This document shows positions 1-11,114 of a stretch of 64,000 nt of DNA, one piece after another. The notes under the pieces were generated by a model. The model was given only the letters and a program-made list of their open reading frames with translations. It ran no database searches and was not told where the DNA came from. Both the position numbers and the translations under genes were made by a program. Origin of the DNA: Datura wrightii (Eukaryota > Streptophyta > Magnoliopsida > Solanales > Solanaceae); NCBI GenBank assembly GCA_035772735.1, contig JASDFA010000019.1:89154001-89218000 (forward strand), given 5' to 3'. Each line of letters starts with the position of its first letter. The stretch's first letter is position 1.

Positions 1-148
1 TCATCAACACCCGAAACACGTAAACGACCCTGATAATAAAGTACACCATCTCCCCCTTAGGAGAAGACCTCCACCTTCTAATTCTGGATAGCTTCCTTTA
101 GCTTTACCAAGATAGGATCCTCATCTTTCCTAGCCTTGACCTCGGTCA

Positions 149-1759
149 CTAATGAAGATTTTGAACCATTTTTAACAATGAAACACCATTTACCGAGTCA
201 ACAAGGCGAAATCCTAAATGAGCAAGCTGATGCACATCCTTCACCAATTCCTTTCTTCCATCCTCAATGTGAGACACACTCTCCATGGACAGCCTACTAA
301 GAGCATCTGCCACTACATTGGCCTTACCCAAATGATAAAAAACACTCATGTCATAATCTTTGAGAAGCTCTAGCCACCTCCTTTGACGCAAATCCAGATC
401 CTTCTGAGTGAACACATACTGTAGGCTTTAATAGTCCATGAACACATCCACATGCACCCTATACAAGTAGTGCCTCCAAATCTTTAATGCAAACACCATC
501 GCTGCCAACTCTAGGTCATGTGGTGAATAATTCTTCTCATGAGACTTAAGCTGCCTAGAGGCATACGCAATGGCCCTACCCTGCTGCATCAACACATTAC
601 CGAGACCAACCCTAGAGGCATCATAATACACAACGACACCGTCCGTACCTCTGGTAGAGTCAATACTGGGGTTGAAGTCAGTCGAGTCTTTAGCTCCTGA
701 AAACTCTTCTCACAAGCATCTGACCACTGAAATTTGACTTTCTTATAAGTCAACTTAGTCAACTATGCTGCAATGGATGAAAATCCCTTAATAAACCTCC
801 GGTAGTAGCCAGCTAAACCCAAGAAACTCCTGATATCTGAAGGACTAACTGGTCTAGGCCAATTCTTCACCGCCTCTATATTTTGAGAGTCCACCTGCAC
901 CTCCTCACAAGACACCACATGGCCTAAAAATGATATTGAGTCCAACCAAAACTCACACTTGCTAAATTTAGCAAACAACTGGCGATCCTTGAGAGTCCGT
1001 AACACAATCCTCAAATGTGTGGCATGCTCTTCCTCGCTCCAAGAGTATATGAGAATATCATCAATGAAGAAAATCACGAACTTATTCAAATTAGCCTTGA
1101 ACACCCTATTCATAAAGTCCATAAAAGTTGCAGGAGTATTCATTAGTCCAAAATACATGACCTCAAACTCATAGTGACCATACCGAGTCCTAAAGATTGT
1201 CTTCAGAATGTCACTCTCCCTAACTCTGAGCTGATGATAGCCGGATCTGAGATCTATCTTTGAGAAACACTTAGTACCTAGAAGTTGGTCAAATAAGTCA
1301 TCAATCCTAGGGAGGGGAAACTTGTTCTTGATTGTGACCTTGTTCAACTGCCGTTAATCAATGGGAACCATCCTTCTTCCAGACAAAAAGAACAGGTGCA
1401 ACCCACGAGGATTTACTAGGCCTAATGAAACCCTTATCTAGGAGATCTTTCAACTGCTTTTTCAACTCCTTTAGCTCGGTTGGAGCCATTCTATAAGGAG
1501 GAACGGATATAGGCTGCGTATAGGGGAGAAGGTTGATACCAAAATCAATCTCCCACTCGGGAGGGACTCCTGGTAGATCATCAAGGAACACCTCTGGATA
1601 CTCATACACTATAGGAACTAACTGAAGACTCGGGGTCTCAGTCGTAGCATCCTTAACCCAGACTAGATGGTACACATATCCTTTAGAAATCATCTTCCTA
1701 GCCTTAAGATAGGAAACAAAACGACCTACAGGCACAACTGAACTACCCTTCCATTCTAG
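149..1759 (-). pseudogene. T reverse transcriptase-RNase H, broken
   Basis: This is the pol region copying element RNA into DNA. The RT entry segment at 1358-1735 shows the linker FLDDLPGVPPE and PYRMAPTELKELKKQL. RT proper at 763-1347 has KIDLRSGYHQLRV, the catalytic FFIDDILIYS (YxDD box written FIDD) and FLGHVVSCEEV, ending with the thumb FLGLAGYYRRFIKGFSSIA. RNase H follows in another frame at 428-631, with YDASRVGLGNVLMQQGR and YASRQLKSHEKNY, and ends at 149-415 with the tether YHLGKANVVADALSRLS. Frame shifts lie near 1350, 760 and 420. The catalytic integrase is outside the window. Confidence 0.9.
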
Positions 1760-3325
1760 GACTGGCTCACTCGGAAATCAAAATTCTACCGTACGGGTTC
1801 TACAATTTACTGAGGCGTAACATGCATGCAACCAATCCATATAAAAGATAACATCAAAATCGATCATGTCTAACTCTACTAGATTAGCTGAGGTGATTTT
1901 CTAAAGGACTGTGACAGGGAATTTCTGTATACCCGTCGAGCTATAATTGAGTTACCAACTAGAGTAGAGATTGAGAAGGATTCTAATAGGATTTTGGGAC
2001 TAACTCTGAAACTAATAGTATAAGGAGTCATAAAAGATAAAGTAGCCCATGGATCTAACAATATATACACATCAATATGGAATATTCGTAACATACCCGT
2101 GACCACTTCTGGAGAGATCTCCTGCTCCTGATGAGATGAGAGGGCATAGAATCTATTCTGACGTTGAACCCCACCTGCACTAGTGGATGCACCCTGCTGA
2201 GCTCTGCGTGCTGGTGGAGCAACTGAATTGGTGGCTGGGTCACGACCTCTACTATGGCCTTGTCTAGCTGAAGGGCAGTCTCTAAGTAGGTTTCCAGACT
2301 TCCCACAATCGAAACATGCACCCGAACCTTCTAGACACTCTCTGAGGTGCTTCCTACCATACTTTTTGTAAACTGGAATGTTGGACGCTACCGACATGCT
2401 TCCCTGATCTCTAGACCCTAATGCTCTACCCCTCTGATCACGCCCAGATCTAGACGAAACACTAGCTAATGATGGCGCTGGGGCTGATGATCTTTGGTGG
2501 GAATGGTGGCTATGTCCTCCACCAAACCTCAGCTGGAATTGTCCATGACTCCCTATTCTATCCCTCTTAGACTCTCTCTCCTTCTCCTTCACCTGATCTG
2601 CCTCTATCTTCTGGGCGTATATACCAATCATGAGAAGTCTAGATCACTGTTTAGCATAGGGTCCTGCACTCCTTGACTAACGAGTCTGATATTTCATTCA
2701 CAAATTTGCTCATACGAGCATTCTAATTTTCCACCATCTCCAACGCATATTTGGATAGTTGGGTAAACTCTAAGACATACTCTTTGACAGTTATGTGGTA
2801 TTGCTTCAAGTTGACAAACTCCGCCACCTTTGCTTCCCTCAACTCCCTAGGGAAGAACCTATCCAAAAAGGCAGTCACAAACTCGTCCCAACTCATGAGA
2901 AATGCTCCCACTTCCCTACCATCCTTCCACTGGCAGTACCATATGCAAGCAACCCCTTTCAACTGGTAGAAGGCTAAGTCCGCACTCTTCTCTTTGGTCA
3001 CCCCCATAATCTGAGTTATCTTCTGCACCTCCTCAATGAACTCATGAGCGTCCTCATCCACTTTTGACCCCAGAAACCTCGGTAGATTCATCGAGAGAAA
3101 ATCCACAACTCTAGCCGCCACTATGTTCCCATTCTGAGGAACATGAGCTACTACCCACTGATTGACCTAAGTGGTCATCGCCTGTGCCAACATCTGGAGT
3201 GCCACTCTAAACTCGGCATGAGTTACCTTCTTGGGCATAAGATTTGCTGGTGCTGGCGGGGCTTGCTGATGCCTATCTCCATTGCCATTTCCATTCCTTC
3301 TACCATTCATTCAGTGTGGAGGCAT
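1760..3325 (-). pseudogene. T gag-protease, broken
   Basis: Gag coats the element RNA and the protease would cut the polyprotein. The frame opens with MPPH followed at once by a stop, near 3325. The capsid part is clear at 2723-3121, with motifs such as FLGSKVDEDAHEFIEE, FYQLKGVA, WDEFVTAFLDRFFP and LREAKVAEF. A zinc knuckle lies near 2277-2317, CFDCGKSGNLLRDC; the usual histidine is asparagine here. The protease active site near 2040-2060 reads LLDPWATLSF, where the family has a glycine in place of W, so it should be inactive. Several stops and frame changes separate the parts. Assignment to the Del/Tekay lineage rests on the gag and protease wording and on the initiator-tRNA primer site at 28409. 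Confidence 0.85.
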
Positions 3326-3353
3326 AATTTTGCAAACGCATATAGCACGAGTT

Positions 3354-3362
3354 AGAAGGATA
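3354..3362. repeat. Left target-site repeat of element A (AGAAGGATA)
   Basis: AGAAGGATA here is repeated exactly at 28254-28262, on the far side of element A. Ty3/gypsy integrase makes 5-bp duplications, so only five of the nine bases need be the true duplication and the rest may be chance. Joining the two flanks restores the T gag leader. Confidence 0.75.
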
Positions 3363-5032
3363 GATAATAATGCTCAAACCCACACACCTGATAAAGAATG
3401 AAGTGAACGTTGTCAATAAAGAACTCAACAAAGGTTGGGTCGATCCCACAGGGAATATGGTCAAGATATAGAATAACGCAGGTATTTAAGCTTTTAGGTA
3501 TGTTATCTCCAAAAGGGGGTTTTATAAAAATAATTATAAAACAAGATTGAAAATTGGTTGTTGTTTATAAAGATTTGTAATTAACTAGGGTAAGTGTTCC
3601 CCATGGATTCATAACTACTTCGGGTTTACACTCGTGATTTATCTCAATGCTTATTTGTAGAACTGATAACTAGGGTTCATTCAAACGACTAGTTTGTCCC
3701 TATCGGGTGACAATACTCAGTCACTAGGCTAGGTCTCATGAGTAATTTCAATTCAATCGTTATCAATTTATTACAAATTAACTATCATACGACCGCAGCT
3801 CAAGTCATACAATGACCCACAAAGATCAAGGCTTTGTTGTAATTCTTTTTTCTAATCTCTACTTCTCTAGGTTTAAGCAACTAAAGAATTCGGGAAAGTC
3901 TTAATGTTGTGCTTCATTAAGAAACATTAGAAATGAAGAAAATACAATATAAGTGTTTAGCATTGGTTTTGAATCACTTTTTGTAACCACAGTTCGTTAA
4001 TTCACCATTGTTCCTACAACCCTAATTGTGGAGGTTTTAGCCTCTCATGATTGTAAGATCGTTATTAGCATTTATAGACAAACACATAATTGAATACTTA
4101 CAAAAATGATTGAAAAGAAACCTGCTTGATTATTGCAAGAATTGATGTTGAATAATTCAATAGCAAGGAAGAAATCAAAGCAAGAAAATCTCCAAGACTT
4201 GAATCAATGTTAACAACTACTTGTCTCTCAATGAAAAACTTAATGTTCGACTCTCTAATCTGCTCTAATTGTGTCTCTATACTGAAAATAACCTGAAAGG
4301 TATTTATACAAATAATTAGAACCTTCTCCTAAGTAAACAGGGAAACTACCAAAAACTGTTGCTGCCTTCACATACGATCGATAACAGGATTGTATGGGAC
4401 GTACCTTGACTCTTCCATTGGCTGGCTTCTGCTGAATCTGGATAAGTGTTGAATTCTGGTACGATTCATACCAAGAACCTACGAGTCATACAATCTTCCC
4501 ATGGCTTGAACTTGCGATTACTGAAATTCTCTGTTAACTTCGATGGATGGATTGGTACTACTCGTACCTTAGTTCCATGATCCGTTACTTCTTCTCGTAA
4601 CTTGAGTTCTGCCAGTCTTCTATTTTCTGGTATTTTCCACAGTTCCTTGGTATGGGTCTTAGATAGATCTCACGACTCGTGGTTGCTACCCGTACCAAGA
4701 TACTTGGCCTATGCTAAATCTCCGGGAACTTTCTACGACTGCTATGGTACAGCTAGTACCATGAGTCGTAAGTTGCCTTTGCCTCATGATTTGGTCCTGG
4801 ACCTTTCCATGACTCTCAGTACGACTCATATTAGGATGGTATGGCTCGTACTAAGATCCGTACTAAGCCATTTTTTCTGCATTTTCTCCATCTTTTGAAC
4901 AATTTAGCTCCAACATCTATTTTCCCTGAAAACAAAGTAAAAGTGCCTCATATCCATATAAACACACCTAAGTCCAAACAAGTTTCCCAATTTTAAGCAT
5001 TGAAAGTGTTGAAAACTCACAACACATCAACA
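3363..5032 (-). repeat. 3' LTR of element A
   Basis: About 1670 bp, matching 25051-28253 after removal of solo LTR D, with clearly more divergence than the B LTR pair. In element sense it starts TGTTGATG at 5032. The U5-side motif TCGATCCCACAGGGAA (plus strand, 3440-3455) lies 77 bp from the outer end. A TATA box (TGTATAAATA in sense) is at 4301-4310, with the dyad array described separately upstream of it. Confidence 0.85.
4301..4870 (-). promoter_or_regulatory. A 3' LTR: TATA box and upstream TACGACTCGTA-type dyad array
   Basis: In element sense an array of GC-rich words related to TACGACTCGTAC runs from about 4870 to 4370 and ends just upstream of TGTATAAATA (4310-4301). Copies occur in both orientations and form inverted repeats. 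The layout fits a U3 enhancer plus core promoter. The function is inferred from position; the repeats and TATA box are seen directly. Confidence 0.55.
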
Positions 5033-6560
5033 CCCTCAACTTAAGACTTTTGCATGTCTTCAGGCAAAGAAAACAAAAACTAAAAATAATGCTTAACTAT
5101 AAAGTAAGCCCAAAATACCTATAGCCATTACAATAAAATTTACACTATGAATCACAATCAGCTAATGGCCCCTTTTCGGTTCAAACTAAGCCAACTATGC
5201 ACACATTCAACCACAATCAACGACATACAGGGATCAAGATATTGCACTCAACTATTACCAGAGAATTGAGCTATCACCAATGCTATTCACACAAATAATT
5301 GGTAAAATACAACACAAACCAAGTACCTTCACAGCAAATGAAGTCCCCAATACTAATAGATATATACAATAATGAACTTGGGACTAAACAAATGGGACTC
5401 TCACTCTTCCAAAGAAGTTTCAAATATTGCACGTTGGATACCATAAGCTTGCCCTTATTTTCTCCACTTCGACTCTTTGGACAGTTAAACTAGGATTACT
5501 ATAGGACTTTGTTCGGCTTGTAATTTAGGCTTCAGGCTGGGTATGGTAAATATGGAGTTAAGTGACTAAATACTCCTTGACACTACATACTTGTGGCTCC
5601 ACTTTACACTTTTTTCCCATTTTTTACTTTTTCAATTTTTTCCTCCCATTTCACCATTTACATGCAATATATGGGTGTGGTGTGTTTTTCTCATTTTTAT
5701 TCCTTTTTCCCTTGTATTTTCTTTTCATTTTTATTTTTCAGCTCTTTTTTTTCCTCTTCACACCACACCTCATCTTTAATTTGTTTTCCTTTCTTTTCCT
5801 TTTTCACCTCCCCACAATCTATGCATCCTTACTAAAGCCACCCTCAACTTAGATATTTTGCCTGGGTTGAGGTTCACAATACCCAAGAAGGGACCAGGGC
5901 CAAAATAGGTTCATTATAAACAATGGGTAAGGTTAAAGGTTAATTAGAGAAAAATGGTTAATATAAGGCTCAAAATCGGGATCAAGGGATTCATCATCAT
6001 TTGGTAGGGTCATTTAAGCTAAAGTGGCTAAAACCAATAACAGTATATGATCATCTCCTAACCAACTATCCTAAAGCCTATGCAAAGACCAACCAGACAA
6101 GTTCTAGATCCTTTACACAGTACTAAATTATGCATACATCCTCATTCACTCATGGTACCGATTTGTATTGAATGTACCTATTCAGTTCATGCATGGATAA
6201 ACTACAACTACACATGCTCATAATTCAAATTTTTTACAAAGATCCACAAAAGTCATGCAATTGCAATTAACTACACAGCTAACATCAAACAAACTTTTCA
6301 AACAGGGTCAATTTTTTCAAAAACATCAAACTAGTGCATCTATTGGCTGCAAAATATTTCTAAGCTACTGCTAATTAAATAAAAACAACCTAAACATGCC
6401 GATTCTACTAGATAACATGCCTGAGGGAAAAGAAACTCAACAAGAAAAATCCTCGGACGAATAAAAAAATTCCAAAAATACAAGTACACCCCCTTTTGAA
6501 AAGTATGTTTCGTCCCTGAAGCATAAAATATGTAAGAACAAGAGAAAGGGACATACCTGT
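5033..6560. other. A 3' non-coding region with weak PPT and T-rich tract
   Basis: Between ORF3 and the 3' LTR there is no supported gene. A weak polypurine stretch (GTTGAGGG in sense, 5033-5045) abuts the LTR at the place where plus-strand priming should occur. A pyrimidine-rich tract (T with C, about 5605-5830) reads as low-complexity Phe/Ser ORFs that are not genes. The rest is unstructured, AT-rich. Confidence 0.6.
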
Positions 6561-6566
6561 TGTGCC

Positions 6567-8741
6567 CTAAGCGCTCCTGTCATCCTGCAAAGGTGGTATC
6601 TCTGCTGCATCAGTGGCGCTAGCGGTGGCCTGCGCAATCAATGGTACAACTATTGGGGGATTGGTTACCCCCGCATCATACTCAGTCGCTTTTGCGACCT
6701 CAGGATCTACTCTGGCTGATTGTGGCTCCCCCAAAGGGTCCGCACTACCCACAATCAATCTTTTGACAATAGTGGAGCTCACCGCTCCTCTGGCTCACTC
6801 CAGCAACTCCGACCTATGTGTGTCGTGAGCTTGCAAGCTCTCTACTCTTGACTGCTTTCTCTCTTTCTTCTCCTTCTTTTTCTTCTTGTTTGAGGGCTCA
6901 TTTTTAACTTCCTTTGAGACCCTCTTCTTCCCTTTGTCTCCACTAGCAACCGTCGGGCCCCAATATGCCTCCAAGTCAAGCTTCTCATCTAGCTCAGCAT
7001 CTAAGTCTGAAAGAGTGGGGGCTGCTTTGATTGGTGGTTGTCTAGTCAACAACTCGATCAATTGGCTCTGAAGAGCCCGCAACTCCTCCCGGAGGCTACC
7101 AACGTCTGGCTTCTCCGCTAAGCGCTTATTAAACTGTCACTCAAATTCATAAATTCAACCATGCAACCCCTTCACGCCCTCCACAATCTCTTCCTTTACC
7201 CAAGGATTGACGTTCTCCATCATGGACTGCACTTTTCTTTTGGTCATCATCAGCCTCTTTGCCAACTTTTGGAAGAAGTCATGAGGCACCAAAACATACC
7301 CACCTGGGGTATGGCTCGAGAGGCCCATTGGAGGTGCAGCTGAAGTATTAGGTGCTGCCTCTGTATGGCTGACCTCTGTAGTCAGTGTCTCATCCTGCTC
7401 CACTGAGGTGGGGGCATCAACCTGTTTGCCCCCAGATGCCCATGGTACCGAGACTGCAGTCGAAAGTCTAGCCTATCTCACTGGGTTCATTTTATTCCGG
7501 ATCAGCCCTATATCCGCCATCCTCTGGACTCCGATCTCGATATCCACATCTTTTAGTAGTCACATCCCAATGTTTTTGCATTTCGAGTAAACAAGGCTCG
7601 GAAATGGCATGGTGGTGCTCAACCCAAGAGCACGATCTCGAATCTCATTTGCTATCACCCTTGGGATATTTATCTCATACTAAGACATGATGCATGCTAC
7701 CAGAGCTGCCTTATCTATGCTGAGCATGTTATCATTTGTAGTTGGCATCAGTTTGTGGTGGACTAGTGTCCAGCAGACCTTTGCTATGAAGTTCAGTGAA
7801 GATTTGGTGACCTGCTTTCCACTAGCCACCTACTCAGCTTCCTTTTTGTCCTCTCCTATGACTCCAGCTAACCACTTGAGTTGTCTCTGTCACTCCTCAT
7901 AACCTAATTGCTTTATCCATTTCAAGGCATCTATCCGGTGGTTGAATTATGTTGTGGACAATAGAGTTATGAACTGTGGCCCATAGAGTATCCGGGCAAT
8001 AGTTTTCTCAAAAATCTTGACTTCTTGCCCTCGGACTAATACCTTGTCAAGCTTGGGGTGCTCCTTCAATCACTTGCCAGTTTGTGCATTCTACTCCAAC
8101 GTAGCATAATAGTTGGCATAGAACCCCCTAACCATCTCTGTACTGTATCGGTCCGGGGTATTGGCCGTCCACTCGAACCCATAAAAGCTATAGATCCTCT
8201 TCATCTCCTCAACCTCATTCAAGGCACTGATGAGGATCCACGGTTCTTCCTGAATACCGTGCTTGAGGTATTGCTTGGATATGAGCGCCAAGCCCTTCTC
8301 ATAGATCTCTTGTGCCCCAGGTATGTGCCACCTTATAGTACGCCTTGCTGTAGGCAGGGTCTTCTCAATTTCCTCCATATCATCTCGTTTTTCAGACCCA
8401 GCCTCATTGTTGCCATCTCCAGGTTGGTCCTCCTCAGACCCCTCAACATCATTAGAGCCACTCCTGGAATCTTGAATTTTTTCTTCTGCTCCCTTTTCAG
8501 ACTGGGGAGCAGTGGCTGGAACGGCAGAAGTGGCTTCAGCTTGTGCCTTTGCTTGAGCCCTAGTGGTCTGTGTCTTATCAGTGTCGGACATCTCAACTCG
8601 GTACTCTTCCATCGAACCACTAGGGGAGATGCCTACTTGATCAAAGTCAGAGGGCTCATCTCTCAATGCTCTCTGAGAAGCTATCTCCGGTCTAGCTCTC
8701 TTGTCTTGGGCAGATTTGGTTGCTTTTTTCTTCATTTTCAT
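6567..8741 (-). pseudogene. A ORF3: putative plant transposon protein, broken
   Basis: This third ORF sits where env-like genes lie in Athila elements. I start it at 8741 (MKMKKKATKSAQ) because a 3' splice site lies 5 nt upstream, although the frame is open to 8840. The first third is low complexity: basic, then acidic Ser/Glu/Ala-rich. Then comes the segment WILISALNEVEE ... FYGFEWTANTPD ... VRGFYANYYATLE, whose FYANY matches FYANW in the B ORF3. Downstream, through several stops and shifts, come a coiled, charged part (6795-7403) with a Lys-rich stretch near 6860-6900, and a last open piece to 6567. The family is often labelled putative plant transposon protein; no membrane or envelope features are visible here. 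It is not a functional gene. Confidence 0.65.
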
Positions 8742-8775
8742 TGTACCTGTAATGAAAACGGTTAGTATATATGAT
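8742..8775 (-). promoter_or_regulatory. 3' splice site just upstream of A ORF3
   Basis: Sense sequence ends with a T-rich stretch and ATTACAG at 8747, then GTACA and the ATG at 8741. A TATA-like CATATATACTAACC lies just before it. Element B has the same layout (TGTACAG, GAACA, then ATA instead of ATG), which supports a spliced subgenomic ORF3 mRNA. Confidence 0.45.
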
Positions 8776-8819
8776 TTGAGAAAAAGAAAGCAATAAAAAT
8801 TATCATTTGTACTTATCCA

Positions 8820-10145
8820 TGAGTCTACAGTACGGGTCATACAATGGTGGTACTACTCATACTAAGACTCATTGTTCATGTTGATTCTATCACAACTTCT
8901 TGGTATGACTTGTACAAGGCAGGTACGGATCATACGAAGAGTCATAGGAGGATTGTCCTGAATTTCAAAGTTACTCTCTTTTTGTATGACTCATATTACG
9001 GTTCGTGATTAGGTTCTACGAGGCGTACAAAGGATCATACCATTGCTTGTGAACTTTGACCCTTACTGCCTTATGATACGATCACCAGGTATGACTTTTA
9101 GTAGGATCCTATGGATTGTACCAGGCTTTGTACCAACACTTACACTTTTATTGACCTGGGACAGTCCTAATGAGTCCTCATATGAGTCGTGGTATGAAAC
9201 CACGAGTCATAGGAAGACTCGTGAAGCCTGTCCACCTCTTTATTTTTGTTCAGTTGTTCAGGTAAACTAATTATTTGTTCTGGGTACTCAGACTTCCCCA
9301 TTTTAAGCTACCAATTTTCATTGTTTATGCATAAACATTTCTCTTCCAACCTATGTCACATCCCGTAACTCAATCTTTCAATTTTTTCACCAACCCAATT
9401 TATTGTTTTAAGCATTTCGAGGTTCTACCCGTTCAATAGAATCACAAGAGCTACTATTCATCTTCCTGAACCTATTTTTGGTGAGTTTGAGGAATCACAA
9501 TCGTCTATAAGATCATACAAAGCAAGCCTTTCACAAATTTAAATGTGGTTACTTACTTGAACTTTCAAGTGTTTGCTTACTTTAGTGATTTTAGGGTAGG
9601 AATGTCGATTGTGTAGGAGTAAACTTGCACACGTATGAGCTTGAATCTCATGGGAATTTTGAGTTATGGGTGATAGTCGTGGGTTCGATATATCATGTTT
9701 GCATGAGAGTGAATGTCAAAGAAATTCAAGTTTAAATAGGTTAGGGCGGAAGTTTGAGGATTTCGGGTCGAGTCGGGTTGCATTCATTAATGAGTCAGTC
9801 ACAACTCATACCACGAGTCATAGGTTTGACCTAAGTCTCATCCCTTGGACCCATAGAAGATAACTTAGGAAACTTACCTGGGGACCTACGAGTTCATAGT
9901 ACGACTCGTACCATTGTGGTAAGAACCATACTATGACCTGTAGGTCATCACTTTTCTAAACTTCCACACTAGGCATGGTTTACCTTTACATAAAGTACTT
10001 CGACCCGTACAACGTAGGTATGATTTGTAATATCCAACCATAACATAAACTCATGCTTTAGCTCAATCTTCTGCACTGAACCACAGACGGTACTACGAGT
10101 CGTACAAGAGTCATACGAATCGTATTTAGACTCGTAGTACAGCCC
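8820..10145 (-). repeat. Internal TACGACTCGTA-type dyad array upstream of A ORF3
   Basis: Two clusters (about 8820-9250 and 9780-10140) hold many copies of words such as GAGTCATACGA, TACGACTCGTACC and CGGTACTACGAGTCGTAC, the same words as in the A LTR. The strongest is a perfect 12-bp inverted repeat (10090-10101 with 10129-10140) enclosing the palindrome ATACGAATCGTAT (10113-10125). Between the clusters (9250-9780) I see no gene. The array lies between the post-integrase motif and ORF3, so a promoter role for ORF3 is possible but not shown. Confidence 0.6.
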
Positions 10146-10204
10146 TGTGCTATAATTTTTTTACCCACTTGTTTTTGTTTTACCTGCACACTGAACACAC
10201 AGAA

Positions 10205-10345
10205 GTTAAGATACTTGGGTTGCCTCCCAAGAAACGCTTGATTTAACATCATGACACGACGCAGGTGGTCTGGTTACTTAGACTTCATCAAACCACCATA
10301 TGGGTTGCCTCCCAAGAAGCACCTGATTTAACGTCGCGGCACGAC
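10205..10345 (-). other. Duplicated post-integrase motif with AGGCAA-loop hairpin (A)
   Basis: Two copies about 85 bp apart share the order GTCGTGCCGCGACG, TTAAATCAGGTGCTT, GGGAGGCAACCC (sense strand). The copy at 10214-10231 forms a perfect 6-bp stem CTTGGG/CCCAAG around AGGCAA; the copy at 10301-10314 keeps only 4 bp. Element B has one copy directly after its integrase stop, so this marks where the A integrase should have ended. Confidence 0.7.
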
Positions 10346-11114
10346 GCAAGTCTCTTGACTACTCAAAATTCATCAAGAATCTTGGAATCATCATCGATTG
10401 TTGAGACAACCTTGAATTTATTGGGCTACTTCATTGAGAGGCAGACGGTTAAAGTGACCTCCTTTTTATTTAACCTGAACTTTAGAGGCCAGCTTTCACG
10501 TCTACCAAGGCTCTTTCAGTGGCCAGGAATGGTCTCCCCAAGATAATGGGGACCTCAAAATCAACCTCGCAATTAAGGATTACGAAGTCTGCTGGGAAGA
10601 TGAAATGGTCCATCTTGACAAGAACATCAACTAAGATCCCCACTAGCTTTTTATTTGTACGGTCTGCCATCAATTGCCACATTGACATCGGTGTGGGGTC
10701 TCCCAAGCCCATCTGTTTGAAAATAGCTAATGGCATCAAGCTGATGCTTGCACCTAAATCACAAATTGCCTTCGCAATCTCAAAATCACCAATCGTGCAC
10801 GGAATGGTGAAGACACCTGGATCCTCCTTTTAAGCAAGGACCCCTGAAGCTATGTCACTGCAATGACGCAACTTACCTACTGGCTCATAGATCATGAACC
10901 TCTTCTTGGTCACAAGGTCCTTCAAAAACTTGGCATATCCAGGCATCTGCTTCAATGCCTCGACTAATGATATGTTCACCGATAGTTGTTAAAGCATAGA
11001 GAGAAATTTTTGGAACTTACCATCCTCCGCCTTCTTATTCATTCTTTGAGGGAATGGTGGCGATGGTCGAGGGATAGCCTTATAAATTTGGGTACCCCCT
11101 TGCTTATTGTTCGG
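10346..11114 (-). pseudogene. A gag-protease, C-terminal part, broken
   Basis: This is the retropepsin part of the A gag-protease ORF, cut off from its gag by element B. Reading leftwards from 11114 it shows a Pro-rich PPFPQRM, the Athila-type linker YAKFLKDLVTKKRF, an intact active site ICDLGASISLMP near 10740-10790 and the flap/end motifs FPADFVILNCEVD and PIILGRPFLATERALVDV (10482-10640). The active-site segment is separated from upstream sequence by a stop near 10833, and a one-base shift near 10482 precedes the terminal KFRLNKKEVTF. It then runs directly into the post-integrase motif; no RT, RNase H or integrase homology lies between. Confidence 0.8.

Larger units (their letters stand above)
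1..3353 (-). mobile_element. Del/Tekay-type Ty3/gypsy element T, gag-pol fragment
   Basis: This is the gag-to-integrase-linker part of a chromovirus-like LTR retrotransposon on the minus strand, running off the left edge. Order in element sense is gag (3325 leftwards), zinc knuckle, protease, RT, RNase H and the start of the RNase H-integrase linker. Its leader, primer-binding site and 5' LTR lie 25 kb to the right (28263-30964) because element A inserted about 30 bp upstream of the gag start. All reading frames carry stops or shifts, so the copy is dead. Confidence 0.9.

Noticed and set aside
5562..5852. Phe/Ser-rich open frames on the plus strand
   Set aside because: Low-complexity T-rich tract inside element A; three overlapping frames are open for compositional reasons.
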